From contig OZ024741.1 in NCBI GenBank assembly GCA_964016885.1, forward strand, positions 411,217,464 through 411,281,463: a stretch of 64,000 bases of DNA. Reading direction: 5' to 3'. The notes below the pieces were generated by a model. It saw only the letters and a program-made list of their open reading frames with translations, had not been told where the DNA came from and made no database searches. Made by a program: the position numbers and the translations under genes. This DNA comes from Eledone cirrhosa (lineage: Eukaryota; Mollusca; Cephalopoda; Octopoda; Eledonidae). Positions 1-13,090 of this stretch are shown here, in pieces. Numbering within the stretch: position 1 is the first letter of the stretch; every line of letters starts with the position of its first letter.

Positions 1-509
1 GTAGGAATAAAGAGGACAGCTTTATAACTGGGGTCATACTAGTTGTAGGAATAAAGGACATTAGCTTTATACCTGAGGTCATACTAGCTATAGGAATAAA
101 GAGGACAGCTTTATAACTGGGGTCATACTAGTTGTAGGAATAAAGAGGACAGCTTTATAACTGGGGTCATACTAGCTGTAGGAATAAAGAGGACAGCTTT
201 ATAACTGGGCTCATACTAGGTGTAGGAATAAAGAGGACAGCTTTATAACTGGGGTCATACTAGCTGTAGGAATAAAGAGGACAGCTTTATAACTGGGGTA
301 ATACTAGATGTAGGAATAAAGAGGACAGCTTTATAACTGGGGTCATACTAGCTGTAGGAATAAAGAGGACAGCTTTCTAACTGGGGTCATACTAGGTGTA
401 GGAATAAAGAGGACAGCTTTATAACTGGGGTCATACTAGCTGTAGGAATAAAGAGGACAGCTTTATAACTGGGGTCATACTAGTTGTAGGAATAAAGAGG
501 ACAGCTTTA

Positions 510-3500
510 AAACTGGGGTCATACTAGCTGTAGGAATAAAGAGGACAGCTTTCTAACTGGGGTCATACTAGCTGTAGGAATAAAGAGGACAGCTTTATAA
601 CTGGGGTCATACTAGCTGTAGGAATAAAGAGGACAGCTTTCTAACTGGGGTCATACTAGGTGTAGGAATAAAGAGGACAGCTTTATAACTGGGGTCATAC
701 TAGCTGTAGGAATAAAGAGGACAGCTTTATAACTGGGGTCATACTAGCTGTAGGAATATAGAGGACAGCTTTATAACTGGGGTCATACTAGCTGTAGGAA
801 TAAAAAGGACAGCTTTATAACTGGGGTCATACTAGCTGTAGGCACAGGACAGCTTTATAACTGGGGTCATACTAGCTATAGGAAGAGGACAGCTTTATAA
901 CTGGGGTCATACTAGCTGTAGGAAGAGGACAGCTTTATAACTGGGGTCATACTAGGTGTAGGAATAGAGAGGACAGCTTTATAACTGGGGTCATACTAGA
1001 TGTAGGAATAAAGAGGACAGCTTTATAACTGGGGTCATACTAGCTGTAGGAAGAAAGAGGACAGCTTTATAACTGGGGTCATAGTAGTGTAGGAATAGAC
1101 AGGACAGCTTTATAACTGGGGTCATAGTAGCTGTAAGAATAAAGAGGACAGATTTATAACTGGGGTCATACTAGCTGTAGGAATAAAGGACATTAGCTTT
1201 ATAACTGGGGTCATACTAGCTGTAGGAATAAAGAGGACAGCTTTATAACTGGGGTCATAGTAGCTGTAGGAATAAAGAGGACAGCTTTATAACTTGGGTC
1301 ATACTAGTGTAGGAATAGAGAGGACAGCTTTATAACTGGGGTCATACTAGCTGTAGGAATAAAGAGGACAGCTTTATAACTGGGGTCATACTAGCTGTAG
1401 GAATAAAGAGGACAGCTTTATAACTGGGGTAATACTAGCTGTAGGAATAAAGAGGACAGCTTTATAACTGGGGTCATACTAGCTGTAGGAAGAAAGAGGA
1501 CAGCTTTATTACTGGGGTCATACTAGTTGTAGGAATAAAGAGGACAGCTTTATAACTGGGGTCATACTAGTTGTAGGCATAAAGAGGACAGCTTTATAAC
1601 TGGGGTCATACTAGTTTTAGGAATAAAGAGGACAGCTTTATAACTGGGGTCATACTAGATGTAGGAATAAAGAGGACAGCTTTATAACTGGGGTCATACT
1701 AGCTGTAGGAATAAAGAGGACAGCTTTCTAACTGGGGTCATACTAGGTGTAGGAATAAAGAGGACAGCTTTATAACTGGGGTCATACTAGCTGTAGGAAT
1801 AAAGAGGACAGCTTTATAACTGGGGTCATACTAGTTGTAGGAATAAAGAGGACAGATTTATAACTGGGGTCATACTAGCTGTAGGAATAAAGAGGACAGC
1901 TTTCTAACTGGGCTCATACTAGGTGTAGGAATAAAGAGGACAGCTTTATAACTGGGGTCATACTAGGTGTAGGAATAAAGAGGACAGCTTTATAACTGGG
2001 GTCATACTAGTTGTAGGAATAAAGGACATTAGCTTTATACCTGAGGTCATACTAGCTATAGGAATAAAGAGGACAGCTTTATAACTGGGGTCATACTAGT
2101 TGTAGGAATAAAGAGGACAGCTTTATAACTGGGGTCATACTAGCTGTAGGAATAAAGAGGACAGCTTTATAACTGGGCTCATACTAGGTGTAGGAATAAA
2201 GAGGACAGCTTTATAACTGGGGTCATACTAGCTGTAGGAATAAAGAGGACAGCTTTATAACTGGGGTCATACTAGATGTAGGAATAAAGAGGACAGCTTT
2301 ATAACTGGGGTCATACTAGCTGTAGGAATAAAGAGGACAGCTTTCTAACTGGGGTCATACTAGGTGTAGGAATAAAGAGGACAGCTTTATAACTGGGGTC
2401 ATACTAGCTGTAGGAATAAAGAGGACAGCTTTATAACTGGGGTCATACTAGTTGTAGGAATAAAGAGGACAGCTTTAAAACTGGGGTCATACTAGCTGTA
2501 GAAATAAAGAGGACAGCTTTCTAACTGGGGTCATACTGGGTGTAGGAATAAAGAGGACAGCTTTATCACTGGGGTCATGCTAGCTGTAGGAATAAAGAGG
2601 ACAGCTTTATAACTGGGGTCATACTAGTTGTAGGAATAAAGGACATTAGCTTTATACCTGAGGTCATACTAGCTGTAGGAATAAAGAGGACAGCTTTATA
2701 ACTGTGGTCATACTAGCTGTAGGAATAAAGAGGACAGCTTTATAACTGGGGTCATACTAGGTGTAGGAATAAAGAGGGCAGCTTTATAACTGGGGTCATA
2801 CTAGCTGTAGGAATACAGACAGCTTTATAACTGGGGTCATAGTAGCTGTAGGAATAGAGAGGACAGCTTTCTAACTGGGATCATACTAGTTGTAGGAATA
2901 AAGAGGACAGCTTTATAACTGGGGTCATACTAGCTGTAAGAATAAAGAGGACAGCTTTATAACTGGGGTCATGCTAGATGTAGGAATAGAGAGGACAGCT
3001 TTATAACTGGGGTCATACTAGCTGTAAGAATAAAGAGGACAGCTTTATAACTGAGGTCATACTAGCTGTAAGAATAAAGAGGACAGCTTTATAACTGGGG
3101 TCATACTAGCTGTAGGAATAAAGAGGACAGCTTTATAACTGGGGTCATACTAGCTGTAGGAATAAAGAGGACAGCTTTATAACTGGGGTCATACTAGCTG
3201 TAGGAATAAAGAGGACAGCTTTATAACTGGGGTCATACTAGTTGTAGGAATAAAGAGGACAGCTTTATAACTGGGGTCATACTAGCTGTAGGAATAAAGC
3301 GGACAGCTTTATAACTGGGGTCATACTAGCTGTAAGAATAAAGAGGACAGCTTTATAACTGGGGTCATACTAGTTGTAGAAATAAAGAGAACAGCTTTAT
3401 AACTGGGGTCATACTAGATGTAGGTATAAAGAGGACAGCTTTATAACTGGGGTCATACTAGTTGTAGGAATAAAGGGGACAGCTTTATAACTGGGGTCAT

Positions 3501-6500
3501 ACTAGTTGTAGGAATAAAGAGGACAGCTTTATAACTGGGGTCATACTAGGTGTAGGAATAAAGAGGACAGCTTTATAACTGTGGTCATACTAGCTGTAGG
3601 AATAAAGAGGACAGCTTTATAACTGAGGTCATACTAGCTGTAGTAATAAAGAGGACAGCTTTATAACTGGGGTCATACTAGCTGTAGGAATAAAGAGGAC
3701 AGCTTTATAACTGGGGTCATACTAGCTGTAGGAAGAGGACAGCTTTATAACTGGGGTCATACTAGCTGTAGGAATAAAGAGGACAGCTTTATAACTGTGG
3801 TCATACAAGCTGTAGGAATAAAGAGGACAGCTTTATAACTGGGGTCATACTAGCTGTAGGAATAAAGAAGACAGCTTTATAACTGGGGTCATAGTAGCTG
3901 TAGGAATAAAGAAGCTTTATAACTGGGGTCATACTAGCTGTAGGAATAAAGAGGACAGCTTTATAACTGGGGTCATACTAGCTGTAGGAATAAAGAGGAC
4001 AGCTTTATAGCTGGGGTCATAGTAGCTGTAGGAATAAAGAGGACAGCTTTATAACTGGGGTCATAGTAGCTGTAAGAATAAAGAGGACAGCTTTATAACT
4101 GGGGTCATAGTAGCTGTAGGAATAAAGAGGACAGCTTTATAACTGGGGTCATACTAGTGTAGGAATATAAAGGACAGCTTTATAACTGGGGTCATACTAG
4201 CTGTAAGAATAAAGAGGACAGCTTTATAACTGCGGTCATACTAGTTGTAGGAATAAAGAGGACAGCTTTATAACTGGGGTCATACTAGCTGTAGGAATAA
4301 AGAGGACAGCTTTATAACTGGGGTCATACTAGTTGTAGGAATAAAGAGGACAGCTTTATAACTGGGGTCATACTAGCTGTAGGAATAAAGAGGACAGCTT
4401 TATAACTGGGGTCATACTAGTTGTAGGAATAAAGAGGACAGCTTTATAACTGGGGTCATACTAGCTGTAGGAATAAAGAGGACAGCTTTATAACTGGGGT
4501 CATACTAGTTGTAGGAATAAAGAGGACAGCTTTATAACTGGAGTCATACTAGATGTAGGAATAAAGAGGACAGCTTTATAACTGGGGTCATACTAGCTGT
4601 AGGAATAAAGAGGACAGCTTTATAACTGGGCTCATACTAGGTCTAGGAATAAAGAGGACAGCTTTATAACTGGGGTCATACTAGCTGTAGGAATAAAGAG
4701 GACAGCTTTATAACTGGGGTCATACTAGATGTAGGAATAAAGAGGACAGCTTTATAACTGGGGTCATACTAGCTGTAGGAATAAAGAGGACAGCTTTCTA
4801 ACTGGGGTCATACTAGGTGTAGGAATAAAGAGGACAGCTTTATAACTGGGGTCATACTAGCTGTAGGAATAAAGAGGACAGCTTTATAACTGGGGTCATA
4901 CTAGTTGTAGGAATAAAGAGGACAGCTTTAAAACTGGGGTCATACTAGCTGTAGGAATAAAGAGGACAGCTTTCTAACTGGGGTCATACTGGGTGTAGGA
5001 ATAAAGAGGACAGCTTTATAACTGGGGTCATGCTAGCTGTAGGAATAAAGAGGACAGCTTTATAACTGGGGTTTTACTAGTTGTAGGAATAAAGGACATT
5101 AGCTTTATACCTGAGGTCATACTAGGTGTAGGAATAGAGAGGACAGCTTTATAACTGGGGTCATACTAGATGTAGGAATAAAGAGGACAGCTTTATAACT
5201 GGGGTCATATTAGTGTAGGAATAGAGAGGACAGCTTTATAACTGGGGTCATACTAGCTGTAAAAATAAAGAGGACAGCTTTATAACTGGGGTCATACTAG
5301 TAGTAGGAATAGAGAGGACAGCTTTATAACTGGGGTCATACTAGCTGTAGGAATAAAGAGGACAGCTTTATAACTGGGGTCATACTAGTTGTAGGAATAA
5401 AGGACATTAGCTTTATAACTGGGGTCATACTAGCTGTAGGAATAAAGAGGACAGCTTTCTAACTGGGGTCATACTAGCTGTAGGAATAAAGAGGACAGCT
5501 TTATAACTGGGGTCATACTAGCTGTAGGAATAAAGAGGACAGCTTTCTAACTGGGGTCATACTAGGTGTAGGAATAAAGAGGACAGCTTTATAACTGGGG
5601 TCATACTAGCTGTAGGAATAAAGAGGACAGCTTTATAACTGGGGTCATACTAGCTGTAGGAATATAGAGGACAGCTTTATAACTGGGGTCATACTAGCTG
5701 TAGGAATAAAAAGGACAGCTTTATAACTGGGGTCATACTAGCTGTAGGCACAGGACAGCTTTATAACTGGGGTCATACTAGCTATAGGAAGAGGACAGCT
5801 TTATAACTGGGGTCATACTAGCTGTAGGAAGAGGACAGCTTTATAACTGGGGTCATACTAGGTGTAGGAATAGAGAGGACAGCTTTATAACTGGGGTCAT
5901 ACTAGATGTAGGAATAAAGAGGACAGCTTTATAACTGGGGTCATACTAGCTGTAGGAAGAAAGAGGACAGCTTTATAACTGGGGTCATAGTAGTGTAGGA
6001 ATAGACAGGACAGCTTTATAACTGGGGTCATAGTAGCTGTAAGAATAAAGAGGACAGATTTATAACTGGGGTCATACTAGCTGTAGGAATAAAGGACATT
6101 AGCTTTATAACTGGGGTCATACTAGCTGTAGGAATAAAGAGGACAGCTTTATAACTGGGGTCATAGTAGCTGTAGGAATAAAGAGGACAGCTTTATAACT
6201 TGGGTCATACTAGTGTAGGAATAGAGAGGACAGCTTTATAACTGGGGTCATACTAGCTGTAGGAATAAAGAGGACAGCTTTATAACTGGGGTCATACTAG
6301 CTGTAGGAATAAAGAGGACAGCTTTATAACTGGGGTAATACTAGCTGTAGGAATAAAGAGGACAGCTTTATAACTGGGGTCATACTAGCTGTAGGAAGAA
6401 AGAGGACAGCTTTATTACTGGGGTCATACTAGTTGTAGGAATAAAGAGGACAGCTTTATAACTGGGGTCATACTAGTTGTAGGCATAAAGAGGACAGCTT

Positions 6501-9500
6501 TATAACTGGGGTCATACTAGTTTTAGGAATAAAGAGGACAGCTTTATAACTGGGGTCATACTAGATGTAGGAATAAAGAGGACAGCTTTATAACTGGGGT
6601 CATACTAGCTGTAGGAATAAAGAGGACAGCTTTCTAACTGGGGTCATACTAGGTGTAGGAATAAAGAGGACAGCTTTATAACTGGGGTCATACTAGCTGT
6701 AGGAATAAAGAGGACAGCTTTATAACTGGGGTCATACTAGTTGTAGGAATAAAGAGGACAGATTTATAACTGGGGTCATACTAGCTGTAGGAATAAAGAG
6801 GACAGCTTTCTAACTGGGCTCATACTAGGTGTAGGAATAAAGAGGACAGCTTTATAACTGGGGTCATACTAGGTGTAGGAATAAAGAGGACAGCTTTATA
6901 ACTGGGGTCATACTAGTTGTAGGAATAAAGGACATTAGCTTTATACCTGAGGTCATACTAGCTATAGGAATAAAGAGGACAGCTTTATAACTGGGGTCAT
7001 ACTAGTTGTAGGAATAAAGAGGACAGCTTTATAACTGGGGTCATACTAGCTGTAGGAATAAAGAGGACAGCTTTATAACTGGGCTCATACTAGGTGTAGG
7101 AATAAAGAGGACAGCTTTATAACTGGGGTCATACTAGCTGTAGGAATAAAGAGGACAGCTTTATAACTGGGGTCATACTAGATGTAGGAATAAAGAGGAC
7201 AGCTTTATAACTGGGGTCATACTAGCTGTAGGAATAAAGAGGACAGCTTTCTAACTGGGGTCATACTAGGTGTAGGAATAAAGAGGACAGCTTTATAACT
7301 GGGGTCATACTAGCTGTAGGAATAAAGAGGACAGCTTTATAACTGGGGTCATACTAGTTGTAGGAATAAAGAGGACAGCTTTAAAACTGGGGTCATACTA
7401 GCTGTAGAAATAAAGAGGACAGCTTTCTAACTGGGGTCATACTGGGTGTAGGAATAAAGAGGACAGCTTTATCACTGGGGTCATGCTAGCTGTAGGAATA
7501 AAGAGGACAGCTTTATAACTGGGGTCATACTAGTTGTAGGAATAAAGGACATTAGCTTTATACCTGAGGTCATACTAGCTGTAGGAATAAAGAGGACAGC
7601 TTTATAACTGTGGTCATACTAGCTGTAGGAATAAAGAGGACAGCTTTATAACTGGGGTCATACTAGGTGTAGGAATAAAGAGGGCAGCTTTATAACTGGG
7701 GTCATACTAGCTGTAGGAATACAGACAGCTTTATAACTGGGGTCATAGTAGCTGTAGGAATAGAGAGGACAGCTTTCTAACTGGGATCATACTAGTTGTA
7801 GGAATAAAGAGGACAGCTTTATAACTGGGGTCATACTAGCTGTAAGAATAAAGAGGACAGCTTTATAACTGGGGTCATGCTAGATGTAGGAATAGAGAGG
7901 ACAGCTTTATAACTGGGGTCATACTAGCTGTAAGAATAAAGAGGACAGCTTTATAACTGAGGTCATACTAGCTGTAAGAATAAAGAGGACAGCTTTATAA
8001 CTGGGGTCATACTAGCTGTAGGAATAAAGAGGACAGCTTTATAACTGGGGTCATACTAGCTGTAGGAATAAAGAGGACAGCTTTATAACTGGGGTCATAC
8101 TAGCTGTAGGAATAAAGAGGACAGCTTTATAACTGGGGTCATACTAGTTGTAGGAATAAAGAGGACAGCTTTATAACTGGGGTCATACTAGCTGTAGGAA
8201 TAAAGCGGACAGCTTTATAACTGGGGTCATACTAGCTGTAAGAATAAAGAGGACAGCTTTATAACTGGGGTCATACTAGTTGTAGAAATAAAGAGAACAG
8301 CTTTATAACTGGGGTCATACTAGATGTAGGTATAAAGAGGACAGCTTTATAACTGGGGTCATACTAGTTGTAGGAATAAAGGGGACAGCTTTATAACTGG
8401 GGTCATACTAGTTGTAGGAATAAAGAGGACAGCTTTATAACTGGGGTCATACTAGGTGTAGGAATAAAGAGGACAGCTTTATAACTGTGGTCATACTAGC
8501 TGTAGGAATAAAGAGGACAGCTTTATAACTGAGGTCATACTAGCTGTAGTAATAAAGAGGACAGCTTTATAACTGGGGTCATACTAGCTGTAGGAATAAA
8601 GAGGACAGCTTTATAACTGGGGTCATACTAGCTGTAGGAAGAGGACAGCTTTATAACTGGGGTCATACTAGCTGTAGGAATAAAGAGGACAGCTTTATAA
8701 CTGTGGTCATACAAGCTGTAGGAATAAAGAGGACAGCTTTATAACTGGGGTCATACTAGCTGTAGGAATAAAGAAGACAGCTTTATAACTGGGGTCATAG
8801 TAGCTGTAGGAATAAAGAAGCTTTATAACTGGGGTCATACTAGCTGTAGGAATAAAGAGGACAGCTTTATAACTGGGGTCATACTAGCTGTAGGAATAAA
8901 GAGGACAGCTTTATAGCTGGGGTCATAGTAGCTGTAGGAATAAAGAGGACAGCTTTATAACTGGGGTCATAGTAGCTGTAAGAATAAAGAGGACAGCTTT
9001 ATAACTGGGGTCATAGTAGCTGTAGGAATAAAGAGGACAGCTTTATAACTGGGGTCATACTAGTGTAGGAATATAAAGGACAGCTTTATAACTGGGGTCA
9101 TACTAGCTGTAAGAATAAAGAGGACAGCTTTATAACTGCGGTCATACTAGTTGTAGGAATAAAGAGGACAGCTTTATAACTGGGGTCATACTAGCTGTAG
9201 GAATAAAGAGGACAGCTTTATAACTGGGGTCATACTAGTTGTAGGAATAAAGAGGACAGCTTTATAACTGGGGTCATACTAGCTGTAGGAATAAAGAGGA
9301 CAGCTTTATAACTGGGGTCATACTAGTTGTAGGAATAAAGAGGACAGCTTTATAACTGGGGTCATACTAGCTGTAGGAATAAAGAGGACAGCTTTATAAC
9401 TGGGGTCATACTAGTTGTAGGAATAAAGAGGACAGCTTTATAACTGGAGTCATACTAGATGTAGGAATAAAGAGGACAGCTTTATAACTGGGGTCATACT

Positions 9501-10340
9501 AGCTGTAGGAATAAAGAGGACAGCTTTATAACTGGGCTCATACTAGGTCTAGGAATAAAGAGGACAGCTTTATAACTGGGGTCATACTAGCTGTAGGAAT
9601 AAAGAGGACAGCTTTATAACTGGGGTCATACTAGATGTAGGAATAAAGAGGACAGCTTTATAACTGGGGTCATACTAGCTGTAGGAATAAAGAGGACAGC
9701 TTTCTAACTGGGGTCATACTAGGTGTAGGAATAAAGAGGACAGCTTTATAACTGGGGTCATACTAGCTGTAGGAATAAAGAGGACAGCTTTATAACTGGG
9801 GTCATACTAGTTGTAGGAATAAAGAGGACAGCTTTAAAACTGGGGTCATACTAGCTGTAGGAATAAAGAGGACAGCTTTCTAACTGGGGTCATACTGGGT
9901 GTAGGAATAAAGAGGACAGCTTTATAACTGGGGTCATGCTAGCTGTAGGAATAAAGAGGACAGCTTTATAACTGGGGTTTTACTAGTTGTAGGAATAAAG
10001 GACATTAGCTTTATACCTGAGGTCATACTAGGTGTAGGAATAGAGAGGACAGCTTTATAACTGGGGTCATACTAGATGTAGGAATAAAGAGGACAGCTTT
10101 ATAACTGGGGTCATATTAGTGTAGGAATAGAGAGGACAGCTTTATAACTGGGGTCATACTAGCTGTAAAAATAAAGAGGACAGCTTTATAACTGGGGTCA
10201 TACTAGTAGTAGGAATAGAGAGGACAGCTTTATAACTGGGGTCATACTAGCTGTAGGAATAAAGAGGACAGCTTTATAACTGGGGTCATACTAGTTGTAG
10301 GAATAAAGGACATTAGCTTTATAACTGGGGTCATACTAGA
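510..10340. repeat. Two tandem copies of a 4,906-bp higher-order repeat of the satellite
   Basis: Rare monomer variants recur at a constant offset of 4,906 bp: GGCACAGGAC at 841 and 5,747, GGAAGAAAG with TTTATTAC at 1,488 and 6,394, and the AAAGGACATTAGC variant at 2,011 and 6,917. The oddity GTGGTCATACAAGC at about 3,788 also recurs at about 8,694. The two copies read almost identically over this span, so the duplication is recent compared with the divergence between monomers. About 111 monomers make one unit. Edges are approximate because the flanking DNA is the same satellite. Confidence 0.9.
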
Positions 10341-13090
10341 TGTAGGAATAAAGAGGACAGCTTTATAACTGGGGTCATACTAGCTGTAGGAATAGAGAGG
10401 ACAGCTTTATAACTGGGGTCATACTAGTTGTAGGAATAGAGAGGACAGCTTTATAACTGGGGTCATACTAGTTGTAGGAATAGAGAGGACAGCTTTATAA
10501 CTGGGGTCATACTAGCTGTAGGAATAAAGGACATTAGCTTAATAACTGGGGTCATACTAGGTGTAGGAATAGAGAGGACAGCTTTATAACTGGGGTCATA
10601 CTAGATGTAGGAATAAAGAGGACAGCTTTATAACTGGGGTCATACTAGCTGTAGGAATAAAGAGGACAGCTTTATAACTGGGGTCATACTAGTTGTAGGA
10701 ATAGAGAGGACAGCTTTATAACTGGGGTCATAGTAGCTGTAGGAATAAAGAGGACAGCTTTATAACTGGGGTCATACTAGATGTAGGAATAAAGAGGACA
10801 GCTTTATAACTGGGGTCATACTAGTTGTAGGAATAGAGAGGACAGCTTTATAACTGGGGTCATACTAGCTGTAGGAATAAAGGACATTAGCTTTATAACT
10901 GGGGTCATACTAGCTGTAGGAATAAAGAGGACAGCTTTATAACTGGGGTCATACTAGCTGTAGGAATAAAGAGGACAGATTTATAACTGGGGTCATACTA
11001 GCTGTAAGAATAAAGAGGACAGCTTTATAAGTGGAGTCATACTAGGTGTAGGAATAAAGAGGACAGCTTTATAACTGGGGTCATACTAGCTGTAAGAATA
11101 AAGGGGACAGCTTTATAACTGGGGTCATACTAGCTGTAGGAAGAAAGAGGACAGCTTTATAACTGGGGTCATAGTAGTGTAGGAATAGACAGGACAGCTT
11201 TATAACTGGGGTCATAGTAGCTGTAAGAATAAAGAGGACAGATTTATAACTGGGGTCATACTAGCTGTAGGAATAAAGGACATTAGCTTTATAACTGGGG
11301 TCATACTAGCTGTAGGAATAAAGAGGACAGCTTTATAACTGGGGTCATAGTAGCTGTAGGAATAAAGAGGACAGCTTTATAACTTGGGTCATACTAGTGT
11401 AGGAATAGAGAGGACAGCTTTATAACTGGGGTCATACTAGCTGTAGGAATAAAGAGGACAGCTTTCTAACTGGGGTCATACTGGGTGTAGGAATAAAGAG
11501 GACAGCTTTATAACTGGGGTCATACTAGTTGTAGGAATAAAGGACATTAGCTTTATACCTGAGGTCATACTAGCTGTAGGAATAAAGAGGACAGCTTTAT
11601 AACTGTGGTCATACTAGCTGTAGGAATAAAGAGGACAGCTTTATAACTGGGGTCATACTAGCTGTAGGAATAAAGAGGACAGCTTTCTAACTGGGGTCAT
11701 ACTAGATGTAGGAATAAAGAGGACAGCTTTATAACTGGGGTCATATTAGTGTAGGAATAAAGAGGACAGCTTTATAACTGGGGTCATACTAGTTGTAGGA
11801 ATAAAGGACATTAGCTTTATACCTGAGGTCATACTAGCTGTAGGAATAAAGAGGACAGCTTTATAACTGGGGTCATACTAGTAGTAGGAATAGAGAGGAC
11901 AGCTTTATAACTGGGGTCATACTAGCTGTAGGAATAAAGAGGACAGCTTTATAACTGGGGTCATACTAGTTGTAGGAATAAAGGACATTAGCTTTATAAC
12001 TGGGGTCATACTAGATGTAGGAATAAAGAGGACAGCTTTATAACTGGGGTCATACTAGCTGTAGGAATAGAGAGGACAGCTTTATAACTGGGGTCATACT
12101 AGTTGTAGGAATAGAGAGGACAGCTTTATAACTGGGGTCATACTAGTTGTAGGAATAGAGAGGACAGCTTTATAACTGGGGTCATACTAGCTGTAGGAAT
12201 AAAGGACATTAGCTTTATAACTGGGGTCATACTAGGTGTAGGAATAGAGAGGACAGCTTTATAACTGGGGTCATACTAGATGTAGGAATAAAGAGGACAG
12301 CTTTATAACTGGGGTCATACTAGCTGTAGGAATAAAGAGGACAGCTTTATAACTGGGGTCATACTAGTTGTAGGAATAGAGAGGACAGCTTTATAACTGG
12401 GGTCATAGTAGCTGTAGGAATAAAGAGGACAGCTTTATAACTGGGGTCATACTAGATGTAGGAATAAAGAGGACAGCTTTATAACTGGGGTCATACTAGT
12501 TGTAGGAATAGAGAGGACAGCTTTATAACTGGGGTCATACTAGCTGTAGGAATAAAGGACATTAGCTTTATAACTGGGGTCATACTAGCTGTAGGAATAA
12601 AGAGGACAGCTTTATAACTGGGGTCATACTAGCTGTAGGAATAAAGAGGACAGATTTATAACTGGGGTCATACTAGCTGTAAGAATAAAGAGGACAGCTT
12701 TATAAGTGGAGTCATACTAGGTGTAGGAATAAAGAGGACAGCTTTATAACTGGGGTCATACTAGCTGTAAGAATAAAGGGGACAGCTTTATAACTGGGGT
12801 CATACTAGCTGTAGGAAGAAAGAGGACAGCTTTATAACTGGGGTCATAGTAGTGTAGGAATAGACAGGACAGCTTTATAACTGGGGTCATAGTAGCTGTA
12901 AGAATAAAGAGGACAGATTTATAACTGGGGTCATACTAGCTGTAGGAATAAAGGACATTAGCTTTATAACTGGGGTCATACTAGCTGTAGGAATAAAGAG
13001 GACAGCTTTATAACTGGGGTCATAGTAGCTGTAGGAATAAAGAGGACAGCTTTATAACTTGGGTCATACTAGTGTAGGAATAGAGAGGAC
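10180..13090. repeat. 1,675-bp higher-order repeat of the satellite
   Basis: The variant AGTAGTAGGAATAGAG occurs at 10,205 and 11,880, and TATAAGTGGAGTCATAC has its variant GTGGA at 11,031 and 12,706. Both pairs are 1,675 bp apart, and the monomer order between them agrees. This shows a roughly 38-monomer block copied in tandem. Edges are approximate. Confidence 0.85.
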